A DNA stretch of 64,000 nt from BS150m-G50 sp964501185 [NCBI: uncultured Bacteroidia bacterium] (GCA_964501185.1 CAZCRT010000003.1:55354-119353); one strand, 5' to 3'. Shown: positions 51,945 through 61,322, numbered from the stretch's first letter. Numbers and translations: made by a program. Notes: generated by a model not told the origin, from the letters alone.

Positions 51945-51991
51945 CGTAATCGTAATAGAGAAGCCCCGCGGCTTAAGCGAAAGGAAAGCAG

Positions 51992-53434
51992 ATGGCGTTC
52001 ACCTATGATCCTGACATGAAAGCCAAGGAGAGAATGCAGATCCCCCGACAGCCAATGCCGGAGCAGGATCCGCAGGTTCGAAACACGAATTTCGAAGAGG
52101 TGAATTTCGGGCTTGAAGAAGAAGCAGCCCGCACTGAAGCGATGCGTTGTCTCCAGTGCAACCCACCGAAGTGTGTACCTGGCTGTCCTGTCACTATCGA
52201 CATCCCTGCTTTCATTAAGCTCATTGCCGCCGGTGAGCATATGCTTGCTGCCGCAAAACTCAAAGAAGATAACAGCCTGCCGGCAGTCTGTGGTCGCGTT
52301 TGTCCACAGGAGGAGCAGTGTGAACAGCTCTGTATCATCGGGAAGAAGGGTAATCCGGTAGCAGTTGGAAATCTGGAACGATTCGCTGCAGACTGGGAGC
52401 TGAAATACAGTACAGAAAAACCGGAACCTGTCAGCATCAGGACCAGACGCAAAATTGCCATCGTCGGTGGTGGCCCCTCCGGGCTCGCCTGCGCCGGTGA
52501 TCTGGTGAAAAGCGGTCATGAAGTACATGTCTTTGAAGCACTGCACGATATCGGTGGTGTGCTGGTTTATGGTATTCCGGAGTTTCGACTGCCCAAGAGT
52601 ATCGTTCGTCGTGAAGTGGATAATCTGGCAGCTGCCGGTGTTCATTTCCACACGAATATCGTCGTGGGTAAGCTGGACACTATCGACGAGCTTATGCAGG
52701 ATGAAGGTTTCGATGCTGTGTTTATAGGGGTTGGTGCGGGATTGCCTTATTTCATGAACATCCCCGGAGAAAACCTGATCGGAGTATACAGCGCTAACGA
52801 ATATCTGACCCGCGTTAACCTGATGAAGGCTTACAATTTCCCGGATGCGGATACACCTATGCTGGATCTTAAAGGGAAGAATGTAGCGGTTGTCGGTGGT
52901 GGTAACACAGCTATGGATGCTGTGCGTACTGCGCTGCGCCTCGGTGCTGAAAACGGCTACCTGCTCTATCGACGTTCCGATGCGGAGATGCCCGCGCGTG
53001 ATGAGGAGATTCATCACGCCAGAGAAGAGGGTGTGCAATTCAAGATGCTGCAGGCACCGACTGAGTATATTGGTGATGAGAGTGGCAGGGTTGTTAAAGC
53101 CCGTGTTATCAAAATGGAGCTGGGTGAACCGGATGACTCCGGGCGCCGCAGGCCACACCCGATGGAGGGTTCGGAATACGAACTCGATATTGACGCGGTC
53201 GTGGTCGCAATCGGTAACGGCAGCAACCCGCTTTTAAAACAGACCACCCCGGATATGGACTTCAACAAGTGGGGTAACATTGTGGCGGATGAAGCCACCA
53301 TGCGGACCAGTAAGAAGGGAGTCTTCGCCGGCGGTGATATCGTTACCGGTGGCGCTACAGTTATCCTGGCGATGGGTGCGGGACGAGTAGCCGCCAGCTC
53401 AATCGAGCAGTATCTCGAAGATGGTAAGTGGTAA
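51992..53434 (+). CDS. NADPH-dependent glutamate-synthase-like flavoprotein (NfnB/SudA-like)
   Basis: The 480-residue protein has an N-terminal iron-sulfur domain (RCLQCNPPKCVPGCPVTIDI near residue 51 and VCGRVCPQEEQCEQLC near 98), an FAD-binding motif IAIVGGGPSGLACAGDL near residue 155 and an NADPH-binding motif VAVVGGGNTAMDAVRTAL near 295, then the C-terminal GVFAGGDIVTGGATVILAMG. This is the large subunit of NfnAB/SudBA-type enzymes and the homologue of GltD. No glutamate synthase large subunit is near, so assimilation as GltD is less likely than electron bifurcation. AAGGAAAG precedes ATG 51992, and an intrinsic terminator follows. Confidence 0.92.
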   Translation: MAFTYDPDMKAKERMQIPRQPMPEQDPQVRNTNFEEVNFGLEEEAARTEAMRCLQCNPPKCVPGCPVTIDIPAFIKLIAAGEHMLAAAKLKEDNSLPAVCGRVCPQEEQCEQLCIIGKKGNPVAVGNLERFAADWELKYSTEKPEPVSIRTRRKIAIVGGGPSGLACAGDLVKSGHEVHVFEALHDIGGVLVYGIPEFRLPKSIVRREVDNLAAAGVHFHTNIVVGKLDTIDELMQDEGFDAVFIGVGAGLPYFMNIPGENLIGVYSANEYLTRVNLMKAYNFPDADTPMLDLKGKNVAVVGGGNTAMDAVRTALRLGAENGYLLYRRSDAEMPARDEEIHHAREEGVQFKMLQAPTEYIGDESGRVVKARVIKMELGEPDDSGRRRPHPMEGSEYELDIDAVVVAIGNGSNPLLKQTTPDMDFNKWGNIVADEATMRTSKKGVFAGGDIVTGGATVILAMGAGRVAASSIEQYLEDGKW

Positions 53435-53459
53435 TTCCGAGATAAATGTGATACATTGA

Positions 53460-53492
53460 GGGCGATTCCATTGTATGGGACCGCCCTTTTTT
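53460..53492 (+). terminator. Intrinsic terminator after nfnB
   Basis: A GGGCGATTCC/GGGACCGCCC stem (one A-C mismatch and one G-U pair) with a 7-base loop is followed by six Ts. It begins 25 bases after the stop codon of the large subunit. Confidence 0.85.
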
Positions 53493-53537
53493 ATTCTCAA
53501 TAATCCGCTTCTGATAACTTGACTATCCGGGGGATTT

Positions 53538-56039
53538 ATGCGCCGACTGCTGATCATTCTGCTTTCTATCACACTCCTGCCAGCGCTGCTCCTGGCAAGC
53601 ATCACCATCAACCAGGCGCTGCAGGATACCCTTACCACCCACGCCCTGACCAACATCGAGCCGTTACCGGATGATCTGGCCGATGTCTATAAATCCTACC
53701 TGAACGAATATCCCGACGGTGTTATGGCATACCTGATCATGGCTGAGCGGAGTGCTACTCTCTGGAACGCGGACCCGGTGGACCTGTTTGCGAATTATCT
53801 ACGGATTCAGCAGCTGCTGGAGCTTGAGGATTTTGACTGCTCGGCTGAGTTCTTCCTCTCCTACATCGCGAAAATAACCATAGGCAACGAGAAGCTGACT
53901 CCCTACCGTGACCGGTTTTCAGAACTGGGCTTGCTGAAACTCAGAGAGCAACACCCGGATCTCCTGGAACGGATTCGGGCGGTCAACCTCTGGTGCCGGG
54001 AAAACATGACATTTGTCTCCACTTCCGGACGCACACAGGATCCTCTTTCCATTGTTGACAAGAGTCATATTGGCCGTTGTGGCGAAATGCAGGTGTTCTT
54101 CATCTCTGCCTGCCGGACTGTCGGCATCCCTGCCCGCCCGGCCTGGACCCCCTGGTGGCCACACACCGACAACAATCACGCCTGGACTGAGGTCTTTGTC
54201 GATGGTCACTGGCACTATGTCGAAAACGCGCAACCGGACTACCATCTGAACTCGACCTGGTTCAGCGGCTCAGTTAACAAGGCCCTGCTTGTACTGGCAC
54301 GCAGCAGTTTTCCGGACAGTCTGGATGAGGTCGTATCCGAGACAGGCAGTACCAGCTATGTCAATTCAACCCGCTACTATCAGCAGACCCGCAACATCGC
54401 CTTTTCTGTGATTGACGCAGACAACTCTCCGGTTCCGGAAGCTGCTGTGAATATCATGGCTTTCAACTTCTCCCTCCTGAGGCCACTGCTGGAAATTAAA
54501 ACCGACAGCTGCGGAAGGGCGAAGCTAGATATCAGTACCGGGGGTTTCCTGGCGGTTGCATTCAAGGACAGCCTGTTCGACTACGTACTGGTGCCATACG
54601 ACAGCAGTGGTGCGCCTGCCAGCTACACTTTGAGAATTAAAGAGCGTAGCTGGGAACATGAGGAGCTCCTGCTGGAGTACCCACCGGGCAAAGGGCAACG
54701 TCAGGATGATCCTGAGTTCTTCGCCGCGCGAAAGCGGCTGGCGGCGAAGCGGTACAATGCTCTGATCGACAGCATACAATCGCAGGAGGTCCCCACCGGG
54801 GCGCCTGCGGCAGACTCTAACTTCGTAGAGCTTTTTAATCAGTCACGTAACAATAAACTACCGCTGCTGAAGCTGGTGGAAGCGCATCCGGATATCCCGG
54901 CCGACTTCTGGGTGAAGGCGCTGATGATCGATGCAAAATTCTACTGGCAGGCAAATCTGCTGCAATGGGAGCAGCTCTATGCTACATATCTCGATCTGGC
55001 CACCCGGCAGTTGACAGAGGACTCATGGAGCAGCCTGCTCGCACCTTCGATATATTATGAACAGTTACCGCTGGTGTCTGTTCCGGCAGAGTATATTGTC
55101 AATCACAACCTCTCAACAGGAGAAAGAATCCCTGCAGTACTGGACGTGATACATTCGCGCCACACGATTGACGAGGAAGAAGCTCCCGGCGGCCTGCTTT
55201 CGCTGGGCAACATGCTTGCAGCTCCTTTCCTACAGGACTACCAGTTCAAAATGCTGAGCTGTTATGTACTCAAGGCCAATCAGATTCCAGCGCAGTACAC
55301 CCGTATACCCTCAACCATCGCCCTGCTGTCGGACAGCGTCTGGAGTAACTACGATGTGAAGGAGAACCGTTTCACCACACAGGCACCGGACATTGACAGC
55401 GGCACCGGCACCCTTGTTGATGTTGCTTTCAAGTTGCAGGATGAAGCGGGCCTGCCGGTAACTCTCAATCCGGATAACATTGCAACGACGCTCTTCCAGG
55501 AGGGCAGGTTCTACTACAACGATAGACAGTTGGACTATGACCGGGAGAACAGCCGGCTGGCCGGTCAACTTGAACCGGGTGATTTCCAGCTTCAGATCTG
55601 CATTCGGGAAAGTGGCGAAGTTACGCGGGTGAAGCTGGTCTCGCTGCAACTGGAAGCCGGGAAAACAATCGATGATACGCTTACCTTCCAGGAATTCCAG
55701 CGCAGATGGGAATTTGCAGCTGCCGTGTATCACGAATTTCTCAATGGTTTCATGACAACTGAGAGCGGGGACCTGGTCGTGCTGCTGGGAGATTATGATA
55801 ACGAACCGGTACAGCGGCTGGCCACCCGGGTCCGGAGTCGGTTGACCGGGCAGAGATTTGTCTGGGTGGGAGGCAATCCCCCCTCTGTGGAGGTTGCTGA
55901 CTATTCTGTAGACGCCAGCTATACCCGGTTCCTCGAGAAGCACCCGGAACTGAAACATCGTCTCATTACTTTCTACTACGACAGGGAGAATGATAAGTGG
56001 TCCATGTTTGAAGGCATCTGGGACATTCTTTATAAATAA
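53538..56039 (+). CDS. Secreted transglutaminase-like protein
   Basis: The 833-residue protein has a signal peptide (LLIILLSITLLPALLLASIT) and a transglutaminase-like core. The core shows the catalytic Cys in GRCGEMQVFFISACRTVGIP near residue 178, the His in NNHAWTEVFVDGHWHYVENA near 213, and then Asn/Asp (AQPD) in place of the usual WxxxD. A carboxypeptidase-regulatory-like beta domain follows near residues 290-350 (FSVIDADNSPVPEAAVNIM). The remaining 480 residues are of unknown fold, with a second beta-rich stretch near 620-700. Such proteins may act as periplasmic peptidases or cross-linkers. It has GGGGGA before ATG 53538 and starts a run of plus-strand genes. Confidence 0.8.
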   Translation: MRRLLIILLSITLLPALLLASITINQALQDTLTTHALTNIEPLPDDLADVYKSYLNEYPDGVMAYLIMAERSATLWNADPVDLFANYLRIQQLLELEDFDCSAEFFLSYIAKITIGNEKLTPYRDRFSELGLLKLREQHPDLLERIRAVNLWCRENMTFVSTSGRTQDPLSIVDKSHIGRCGEMQVFFISACRTVGIPARPAWTPWWPHTDNNHAWTEVFVDGHWHYVENAQPDYHLNSTWFSGSVNKALLVLARSSFPDSLDEVVSETGSTSYVNSTRYYQQTRNIAFSVIDADNSPVPEAAVNIMAFNFSLLRPLLEIKTDSCGRAKLDISTGGFLAVAFKDSLFDYVLVPYDSSGAPASYTLRIKERSWEHEELLLEYPPGKGQRQDDPEFFAARKRLAAKRYNALIDSIQSQEVPTGAPAADSNFVELFNQSRNNKLPLLKLVEAHPDIPADFWVKALMIDAKFYWQANLLQWEQLYATYLDLATRQLTEDSWSSLLAPSIYYEQLPLVSVPAEYIVNHNLSTGERIPAVLDVIHSRHTIDEEEAPGGLLSLGNMLAAPFLQDYQFKMLSCYVLKANQIPAQYTRIPSTIALLSDSVWSNYDVKENRFTTQAPDIDSGTGTLVDVAFKLQDEAGLPVTLNPDNIATTLFQEGRFYYNDRQLDYDRENSRLAGQLEPGDFQLQICIRESGEVTRVKLVSLQLEAGKTIDDTLTFQEFQRRWEFAAAVYHEFLNGFMTTESGDLVVLLGDYDNEPVQRLATRVRSRLTGQRFVWVGGNPPSVEVADYSVDASYTRFLEKHPELKHRLITFYYDRENDKWSMFEGIWDILYK

Positions 56040-56071
56040 TCCCGGGTCAGGTCAGAGCGAAAGGAGAGAGG

Positions 56072-56632
56072 ATGGGGACTGATCACAAGCACGCTGTCTG
56101 TACCTATGAGGAGGCACGCGCAGCCATAGAGGCACATGAAGAGATTTTTGTCAATAACTGCTTCTGTCGTACACCTGCGCGTGATGGCAAGACCAGCTGG
56201 GAATACTGCGGTCACCCGCTGGAAACCTGTATGGGTTTTCACCGCCCCGATCCTGCAGATCAACAGTATGAGTACCGCCAGATCAGCCAGCAAGAGGCGC
56301 TGGCTCTACATGCAGAGTGGATGAAACAGGGTAATCTGTTCAGGTTTATGGAAGATGAGCAGTGGATCTGCTTCTGTTGTTCGTGCGGCTGCATGTGGTT
56401 TCGTGACCAGGAGGGCAACCGGGTTCAGGACAGCTGTGATAAAAGTAACTGGATTGAACAGACGAATCTGGATCTCTGTAATCTCTGTGGTCTCTGCCTT
56501 GATGCCTGCGTTTACGATGCCCGTTCAATCGAAGATGGGGAAATGCTCGTTAACTCCGGGCAATGCTGGGGTTGTTCCGCCTGTAAGTATATCTGCCCGG
56601 AGGATGCTATCGAGATGATCCAGCGACAGTAA
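56072..56632 (+). CDS. Ferredoxin-like iron-sulfur protein with N-terminal Cys-rich domain
   Basis: The 186-residue protein has two C-terminal 4Fe-4S motifs, CNLCGLCLDACVYDARSI (about 130-147) and CWGCSACKYICPEDAIEM (about 163-180); the first ends Cys-Val instead of Cys-Pro. The N-terminal half has its own cysteines in NNCFCRTPARDG and CGHPLETCMGFHRP, and a middle group CFCCSCGCMWFRDQEGN. These may bind extra clusters or zinc. AAGGAGAG precedes ATG 56072. It is a soluble electron carrier or the subunit of a larger enzyme; no partner oxidoreductase is adjacent. Confidence 0.8.
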   Translation: MGTDHKHAVCTYEEARAAIEAHEEIFVNNCFCRTPARDGKTSWEYCGHPLETCMGFHRPDPADQQYEYRQISQQEALALHAEWMKQGNLFRFMEDEQWICFCCSCGCMWFRDQEGNRVQDSCDKSNWIEQTNLDLCNLCGLCLDACVYDARSIEDGEMLVNSGQCWGCSACKYICPEDAIEMIQRQ

Positions 56633-56714
56633 AGACCGCTGCTTCGAATCATTGTTCTGGTAAACAGAGTAGTTGCGGTAATCTATGAGGTGTTCCTGAA
56701 AAACAGGAGTCGTA

Positions 56715-57722
56715 ATGACTATTCACAGTTCTTTCCAGAGGGGATTTCCGTCAGCTGGCCCGATACTGATGTTCCTGCTACTCGTCGGCTGCACACCTGC
56801 CGAGGAGGACCCGGTCCTGGAAGTTCCACACGTGGACCGGTTTGGCATCTACGCCCTGGACCTGGCTACGGAAGAGGTGGACTTGATTGCCAGTTCCGCG
56901 GATGGCTACAACTTCCTGCGTCTCAACAGCGCTGGTGATCGCTTCATTTTCACACGCCAGATAGACGATAACGGTGGAGTGCCGGACAGCCTGGACGAAG
57001 AAATTTGCTCCATCGGCATTGATGGTGAATCATTCCAACGTATCACACACAACGACTACTGGGACATGTATCCCGCCTTTTCCCCGGTTGATACAACCCT
57101 TGTCTTTCTCTCCAGCCGGCAGGAAGTTTTCAATCTGGACCTTTATCTGGTTGATAGCGACGGGAATAACGAAAGGCTGCTTTTTGATTCAGGTACTCAC
57201 GATGCGGATGTACACTGGCGTAACGAGTTGATCGCATTCACTTCCGGTAGCAGTATCTGGACTATCAATGCAGACGGCAGCAATCCCGCACCACTGACTG
57301 ATCCGCCCAATGCAGGCGAATGGGGTGATGCTCCCCTGCCTTATGGCGATTACGATCCCCGCTTCAACCCGGATGCTACTCAGATTGCATTTTCCCGCAT
57401 GGTCGATGTGACTAACCCACATGGAGGCTATGATATCTTCCTCTGCGACATCAACGGTGGCAACCTGTCTAATCTGACCAACAATGGTATAGAGGGTTAC
57501 ACTCAAGGTCTGGCCAGCTGGTCGCATACGGGTGATCGGATCGTCTACGAAGTATCAGCCATCAACAGCGTGGGCAAGTACGACATCTGGATGATAAACT
57601 ATGACGGTACTGGCCTCCATAATGTTACACCCGGCTATTTCCCGGCAGAGTTTCTCTGTCACTCACCGTTGTTCTCTCTGGATGATTCTGTAATCTATTT
57701 CGTCGGTGAATGGTGGCAATGA
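56715..57722 (+). CDS. Lipoprotein with TolB-like beta-propeller
   Basis: The 335-residue protein has a lipobox (LMFLLLVGCTPAEED, Cys near residue 26) and repeated blades of the WD40-like TolB type: LRLNSAGDRFIFTRQID, MYPAFSPVDTTLVFLSSRQE, YLVDSDGNNERLLFDSGTH, DPRFNPDATQIAFSRMVD and DIWMINYDGTGLHNVTPGY. About six blades make a propeller anchored in the outer or inner membrane facing the periplasm. AGGAG precedes ATG 56715. Roles of this family range from Tol-Pal function to ligand or protein binding; no tol genes are near, so it is not called TolB. Confidence 0.85.
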   Translation: MTIHSSFQRGFPSAGPILMFLLLVGCTPAEEDPVLEVPHVDRFGIYALDLATEEVDLIASSADGYNFLRLNSAGDRFIFTRQIDDNGGVPDSLDEEICSIGIDGESFQRITHNDYWDMYPAFSPVDTTLVFLSSRQEVFNLDLYLVDSDGNNERLLFDSGTHDADVHWRNELIAFTSGSSIWTINADGSNPAPLTDPPNAGEWGDAPLPYGDYDPRFNPDATQIAFSRMVDVTNPHGGYDIFLCDINGGNLSNLTNNGIEGYTQGLASWSHTGDRIVYEVSAINSVGKYDIWMINYDGTGLHNVTPGYFPAEFLCHSPLFSLDDSVIYFVGEWWQ

Positions 57723-57762
57723 TGACTATACTTGCGCAAAGAGCTTATTCCCTCTAATTATT

Positions 57763-57779
57763 GATAACTTTTTGTTATC
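57763..57779 (+). terminator. Small hairpin GATAAC-TTTTT-GTTATC
   Basis: A 6-bp perfect stem with a T5 loop lies 40 bases after the propeller gene. A second small hairpin (GTCG-TTCA-CGAC at 57782-57793) follows. The absence of a T-run after the stem makes terminator activity uncertain. Confidence 0.3.
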
Positions 57780-57843
57780 GTGTCGTTCACGACCTTTCAG
57801 GTAATACTCGACCAGCAAACACCCTGAACAGAAAGCACTATCT

Positions 57844-60321
57844 ATGACCGATCAACCTGATATCTTCAAAACCATCAGTGAGTTCGATGCACTGATTTCT
57901 CACCTGACCAGTGATCAGATCATAATGGAGGTGTTGCACTTTCTTGATAAGCGCCTGCATCTAGTGAGCGCTTCTGTAAACCTGCTTACTCCGGACGGCT
58001 CCGGTTTCACTCCTGTTGTTATCGATCCAGAAGTCTCGGAGGTCCTGGTTCCAAGTTTCATTCCAGTTGAGGTGACCCATCTGATTGAAATAATAAACAT
58101 TAACCAGCCAATCTATCGTCCCGATATAAGTAACCATGAGACAAAATATGCAATTGACCATCAACTGACTAAGCTGGGTTTGAAGTCTGATTTTGTAGTA
58201 CCTCTGAAGATTAATAATGAACTGATCGGAACTTTGAACTACGGATCGGAAGTTGTTAATGGAATTGATGAAGATACGCGTCAACTGCTGATACTGGTGG
58301 CTTCACGGTTATCCTATGCTTTACATGTCGCTCGCCTGCTGGAACAGACGCAGTTGAGCGAAAAGAAATTCCGTGATATTTACGAGCACTCATTAGCGGC
58401 GATCTACACCTTTAACCGGGACAAGAACTTCATTGACTCTAATCAGGCCGGTCTGGATCTGCTGGGATACTCCCGCGACGAATTGCTGCAGATGCATATT
58501 TCGGAAGTGGACGCCAAGCCAAAAGAGGTACTCCCGGCTCATAAAGAACTCCTGAGTGGAAACAGCCTGTCCAACTTTGAACATCAACTCCGACGTGAGG
58601 ATGGCCGAATTATCACCGTCCTGAATAACTCAATTCCGCTGTATGATGGGGGTGGTAACTTGACCGGGATGCAGAGTTACCTCTTTGATATCACCGAGCG
58701 ACGTCTTTCTGAAGAAGCCCAACGTATAAGAAGAGAGCTGGCTCTCGATGCTTTGCAGATCACAGACATAGATAAAATTATCAGGTTGTGCACTTCCGCT
58801 GCTATCAGGATTGCGGGGGTGGACTCCGGTGGTTTCTACCTGTTTGATGAGACTTCCGGTGATCTGCAATTGCGATATTCGGTAGGTCTCGGAGAAGATC
58901 TGGTCCGCACGATCAGTCACTACAGCGCTCGTTCGGTTAACGCCGATCTGGTAAGAAACGGTAAAACCGTTTTCTTAACCGGCACTGAGATGGAAGCCAT
59001 CCTGCCTCCCCCTTTCCGGGAAGAGGGAATTCGCAGCGCTGTCACCATACCTTTCCGAAACGACGACAGAGTAGTGGGTTGCATAAATATCGCCTCTCAT
59101 GAGCACACTGAAGTACCAACTGTGGTCCGCGAAGATCTCGACTCACTGAGCCTGCAGGTGAGCAGCATTATTAATCGTGTGTTAAGCGCGGAGAAACTGC
59201 AAAGAAGTGTTTCGAAGTATCGTCACCTCTTTGAGCAGACCTCTGATGGTATCCTGATTTCAAATCAGGAAGGTGTGATCACCGATGCCAACGAGGCAGG
59301 GGCTGTTATACTGGGCTACGACGGGCCGGGTGACCTGGTGGGTACCAATGTGCTGGATCATTATGCTTACCCGGAAGATCGCGCCGGACTGATCGGGCAG
59401 CTCGACAATTCAAACTCGTTTTCAAATCTGGAACTCAATGTACGTCATCGGGATGGAAGCCTGATTACTGTACTGGCCTCCGTCGCTATAGAACGTGATA
59501 GAAAGAGAAATCTTCTGCGTGGAAGTTTCATATTCACAGATATCAGTGAGAGCAAACAGGCAGAAACGGCTTTGCGTAAGAGTGAAGAGCTGTTCCGCAC
59601 CATCGCCTACTTCAACTATGACTGGGAATATTGGATCGATCAGGAGGGGAAATTCCGCTATATCTCCCCTTCAGTTGAACGCATAACCGGTTACAGTCCT
59701 GATGAATTTACGCAGGATCCTGATCTGTATCGCCGTATTGTCCATCCGGATGACCTGCCCGGGGCATTGAGCCATCGGCATCAGGTCTCAGATGATGGCA
59801 ATCTGAAACCTATCCTCTTTCGTATAACCCACCGTGACGGCAATGAACACTGGATCAGCCATCACTGTGTTCCTGTAGTAAGCAATCAGGGTGAAAATCT
59901 CGGACGCCGGGGAAGCAACCGGGATGTAACTGAACAGATCAAAATGGAGCAGGCGCTGAAAGAGAGCGAGGCGCGTTTTCGCAACCTGACTGAGTTGCTT
60001 CCACAACCTGTCGTAGAAACCGACCTGGGGGGAAAACCTGCTTATGCTAACCAGAAAGCTTTTGAGGCTTTCAGGTATGACAAACCGGACCTCGCAGGAA
60101 TTGACAGTATTACAGAGATGGTGATCCCTGAGGACCGGAAGCGCGTTTTCGCAAATATCGCCCATCGTGTTGCGGGTGAAAACCTCGAAGGCAATGAGTA
60201 TACAGGTCTGCGCAAGGATGGTACCACTTTCCCGATTATCTTGTACACTAATATTATCAGAGAGGCTGGTGAACCGAAAGGAATTCGCATAATCGTTGTT
60301 GATCTTTCCGTCAAATCCTGA
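57844..60321 (+). CDS. GAF/PAS multi-sensor protein without an output domain
   Basis: The 825-residue protein is soluble. Domain order by eye is: GAF (about 10-165), PAS (about 175-290, IYEHSLAAIYTFNRDKNFID), GAF (about 300-445, with RSAVTIPFRNDDRVVGCINI), and three further PAS domains beginning near 455 (LFEQTSDGILISNQEG), 580 (LFRTIAYFNYDWEYWIDQEG) and 705 (FRNLTELLPQPVVETDLGGK). The PAS3 sequence WISHHCVPVVSNQG is typical of PAC ends. It stops just after the last PAS (IIVVDLSVKS), with no kinase, GGDEF or other output. The ribosome site before ATG 57844 is weak. It may signal through protein contacts. Confidence 0.88.
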   Translation: MTDQPDIFKTISEFDALISHLTSDQIIMEVLHFLDKRLHLVSASVNLLTPDGSGFTPVVIDPEVSEVLVPSFIPVEVTHLIEIININQPIYRPDISNHETKYAIDHQLTKLGLKSDFVVPLKINNELIGTLNYGSEVVNGIDEDTRQLLILVASRLSYALHVARLLEQTQLSEKKFRDIYEHSLAAIYTFNRDKNFIDSNQAGLDLLGYSRDELLQMHISEVDAKPKEVLPAHKELLSGNSLSNFEHQLRREDGRIITVLNNSIPLYDGGGNLTGMQSYLFDITERRLSEEAQRIRRELALDALQITDIDKIIRLCTSAAIRIAGVDSGGFYLFDETSGDLQLRYSVGLGEDLVRTISHYSARSVNADLVRNGKTVFLTGTEMEAILPPPFREEGIRSAVTIPFRNDDRVVGCINIASHEHTEVPTVVREDLDSLSLQVSSIINRVLSAEKLQRSVSKYRHLFEQTSDGILISNQEGVITDANEAGAVILGYDGPGDLVGTNVLDHYAYPEDRAGLIGQLDNSNSFSNLELNVRHRDGSLITVLASVAIERDRKRNLLRGSFIFTDISESKQAETALRKSEELFRTIAYFNYDWEYWIDQEGKFRYISPSVERITGYSPDEFTQDPDLYRRIVHPDDLPGALSHRHQVSDDGNLKPILFRITHRDGNEHWISHHCVPVVSNQGENLGRRGSNRDVTEQIKMEQALKESEARFRNLTELLPQPVVETDLGGKPAYANQKAFEAFRYDKPDLAGIDSITEMVIPEDRKRVFANIAHRVAGENLEGNEYTGLRKDGTTFPIILYTNIIREAGEPKGIRIIVVDLSVKS

Positions 60322-60459
60322 TAACCCGGCTGTTTACATGAGATTAACATATCCATCAAACCCGATCTGATGTGCTGATGCCCGCTTTTGTTACCACCGC
60401 ATCACGGTCGAAGCTTTGAGAACGTATTTACAAAGCGGGTCTCGTCTCGTCGCCGTATT

Positions 60460-60476
60460 CGAAGCTGCAAGCTTCG
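60460..60476. repeat. Hairpin CGAAGCT-GCA-AGCTTCG
   Basis: A 7-bp perfect stem with a 3-base loop lies in the 227-bp gap between the sensor gene and the SDR gene. No T-run follows on either strand. A related CGAAGCTTTG occurs 50 bases upstream. Confidence 0.35.
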
Positions 60477-60548
60477 CTTCAGGCAGGTAACGCTTCAACC
60501 ACCTATCATTAATTTGTGGAAACACTTCAACATGAACGGACAACACAG

Positions 60549-61322
60549 ATGACAGACAACAGTATGCAGCTGAGTGGAAAAACCGCCCTGGTGACAGGTG
60601 CTTCCGGAGGTATAGGGCGGGTCTGCGCTCAAATGCTGGCCGGCCAGGGTGCTGATGTGATAGTTCACTATCATCGTAACGAAGCAGCGGCAACCGCAAC
60701 AGTTGAATCTCTACCTTCCGGGTCACACACCATGCTGTCGGCCGATCTCAGACAGGCGGAGGAGGTCAGTAAACTGGTGGGTTCCTCACTCGAGCTTACC
60801 GGCCAGCTGGATATCCTGGTCAATAACGCCGGTGTTCATATCGAGCATCCCCCTTTCGATTGTGACTATGGGGAGTGGCAGGATGCATGGCATAAAACTA
60901 TCACGACCAACCTGATCGGCCCGGCAAATCTCAGTTGGTGTGCCGCACAGCAGATGAAGCAGCAGGGAGGCGGCAGAATTATCAATGTGTCCTCAAGAGG
61001 TGCGTTCCGTGGCGAGCCGTCCGGTCCGGCCTACGGTGCCAGTAAGGCGGGGTTAAACGCTTTTGGACAGTCGCTGGCCAAGGCGGTCGGTGGTGATAAT
61101 GTATTCGTTTTCACAGTTGCTCCCGGATTCGTGGAAACTGAGATGGCTGCTGCTACACTGGCTGGCCCGCGGGGTGATTTTCTGCGGGGTGAAAGCCCGC
61201 TGGGACGGGTTGCCCGCCCGGAAGATGTGGCACATACGGTACTCTTTCTGGCTTCTCCCGGTTCTGAATTTCTCACCGGCTGCATTGTTGATGTGAACGG
61301 TGCTTCATATTTACGAACCTGA
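60549..61322 (+). CDS. Short-chain dehydrogenase/reductase
   Basis: The 257-residue classical SDR has the NAD(P)-binding TGASGGIGR motif near residue 20, VNNAG near residue 90, and the catalytic Ser in INVSSRGAFRG with Tyr and Lys in PAYGASKAGLNAFGQSLAKA near residue 160. ATG 60549 is the preferred start because it begins shortly before the Rossmann motif; the frame reaches GTG 60516, and neither has a good ribosome site. The C-terminal part (LTGCIVDVNGASYLRT) is normal for FabG-like enzymes. Basic residues after the first strand (HYHRNE) hint at NADPH. The substrate is unknown. Confidence 0.9.
   Translation: MTDNSMQLSGKTALVTGASGGIGRVCAQMLAGQGADVIVHYHRNEAAATATVESLPSGSHTMLSADLRQAEEVSKLVGSSLELTGQLDILVNNAGVHIEHPPFDCDYGEWQDAWHKTITTNLIGPANLSWCAAQQMKQQGGGRIINVSSRGAFRGEPSGPAYGASKAGLNAFGQSLAKAVGGDNVFVFTVAPGFVETEMAAATLAGPRGDFLRGESPLGRVARPEDVAHTVLFLASPGSEFLTGCIVDVNGASYLRT

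Noticed and set aside
51887-53158. Minus-strand frame of 423 codons over the NfnB-like gene
   Set aside because: It is antisense to a gene with clear iron-sulfur, FAD and NADPH motifs. Its product shows no family pattern.
60322-60548. Histidine kinase or GGDEF output domain continuing from the sensor gene in another frame
   Set aside because: None of the frames downstream of 60321 shows H-box, N-box, GGDEF or EAL motifs before the SDR gene.
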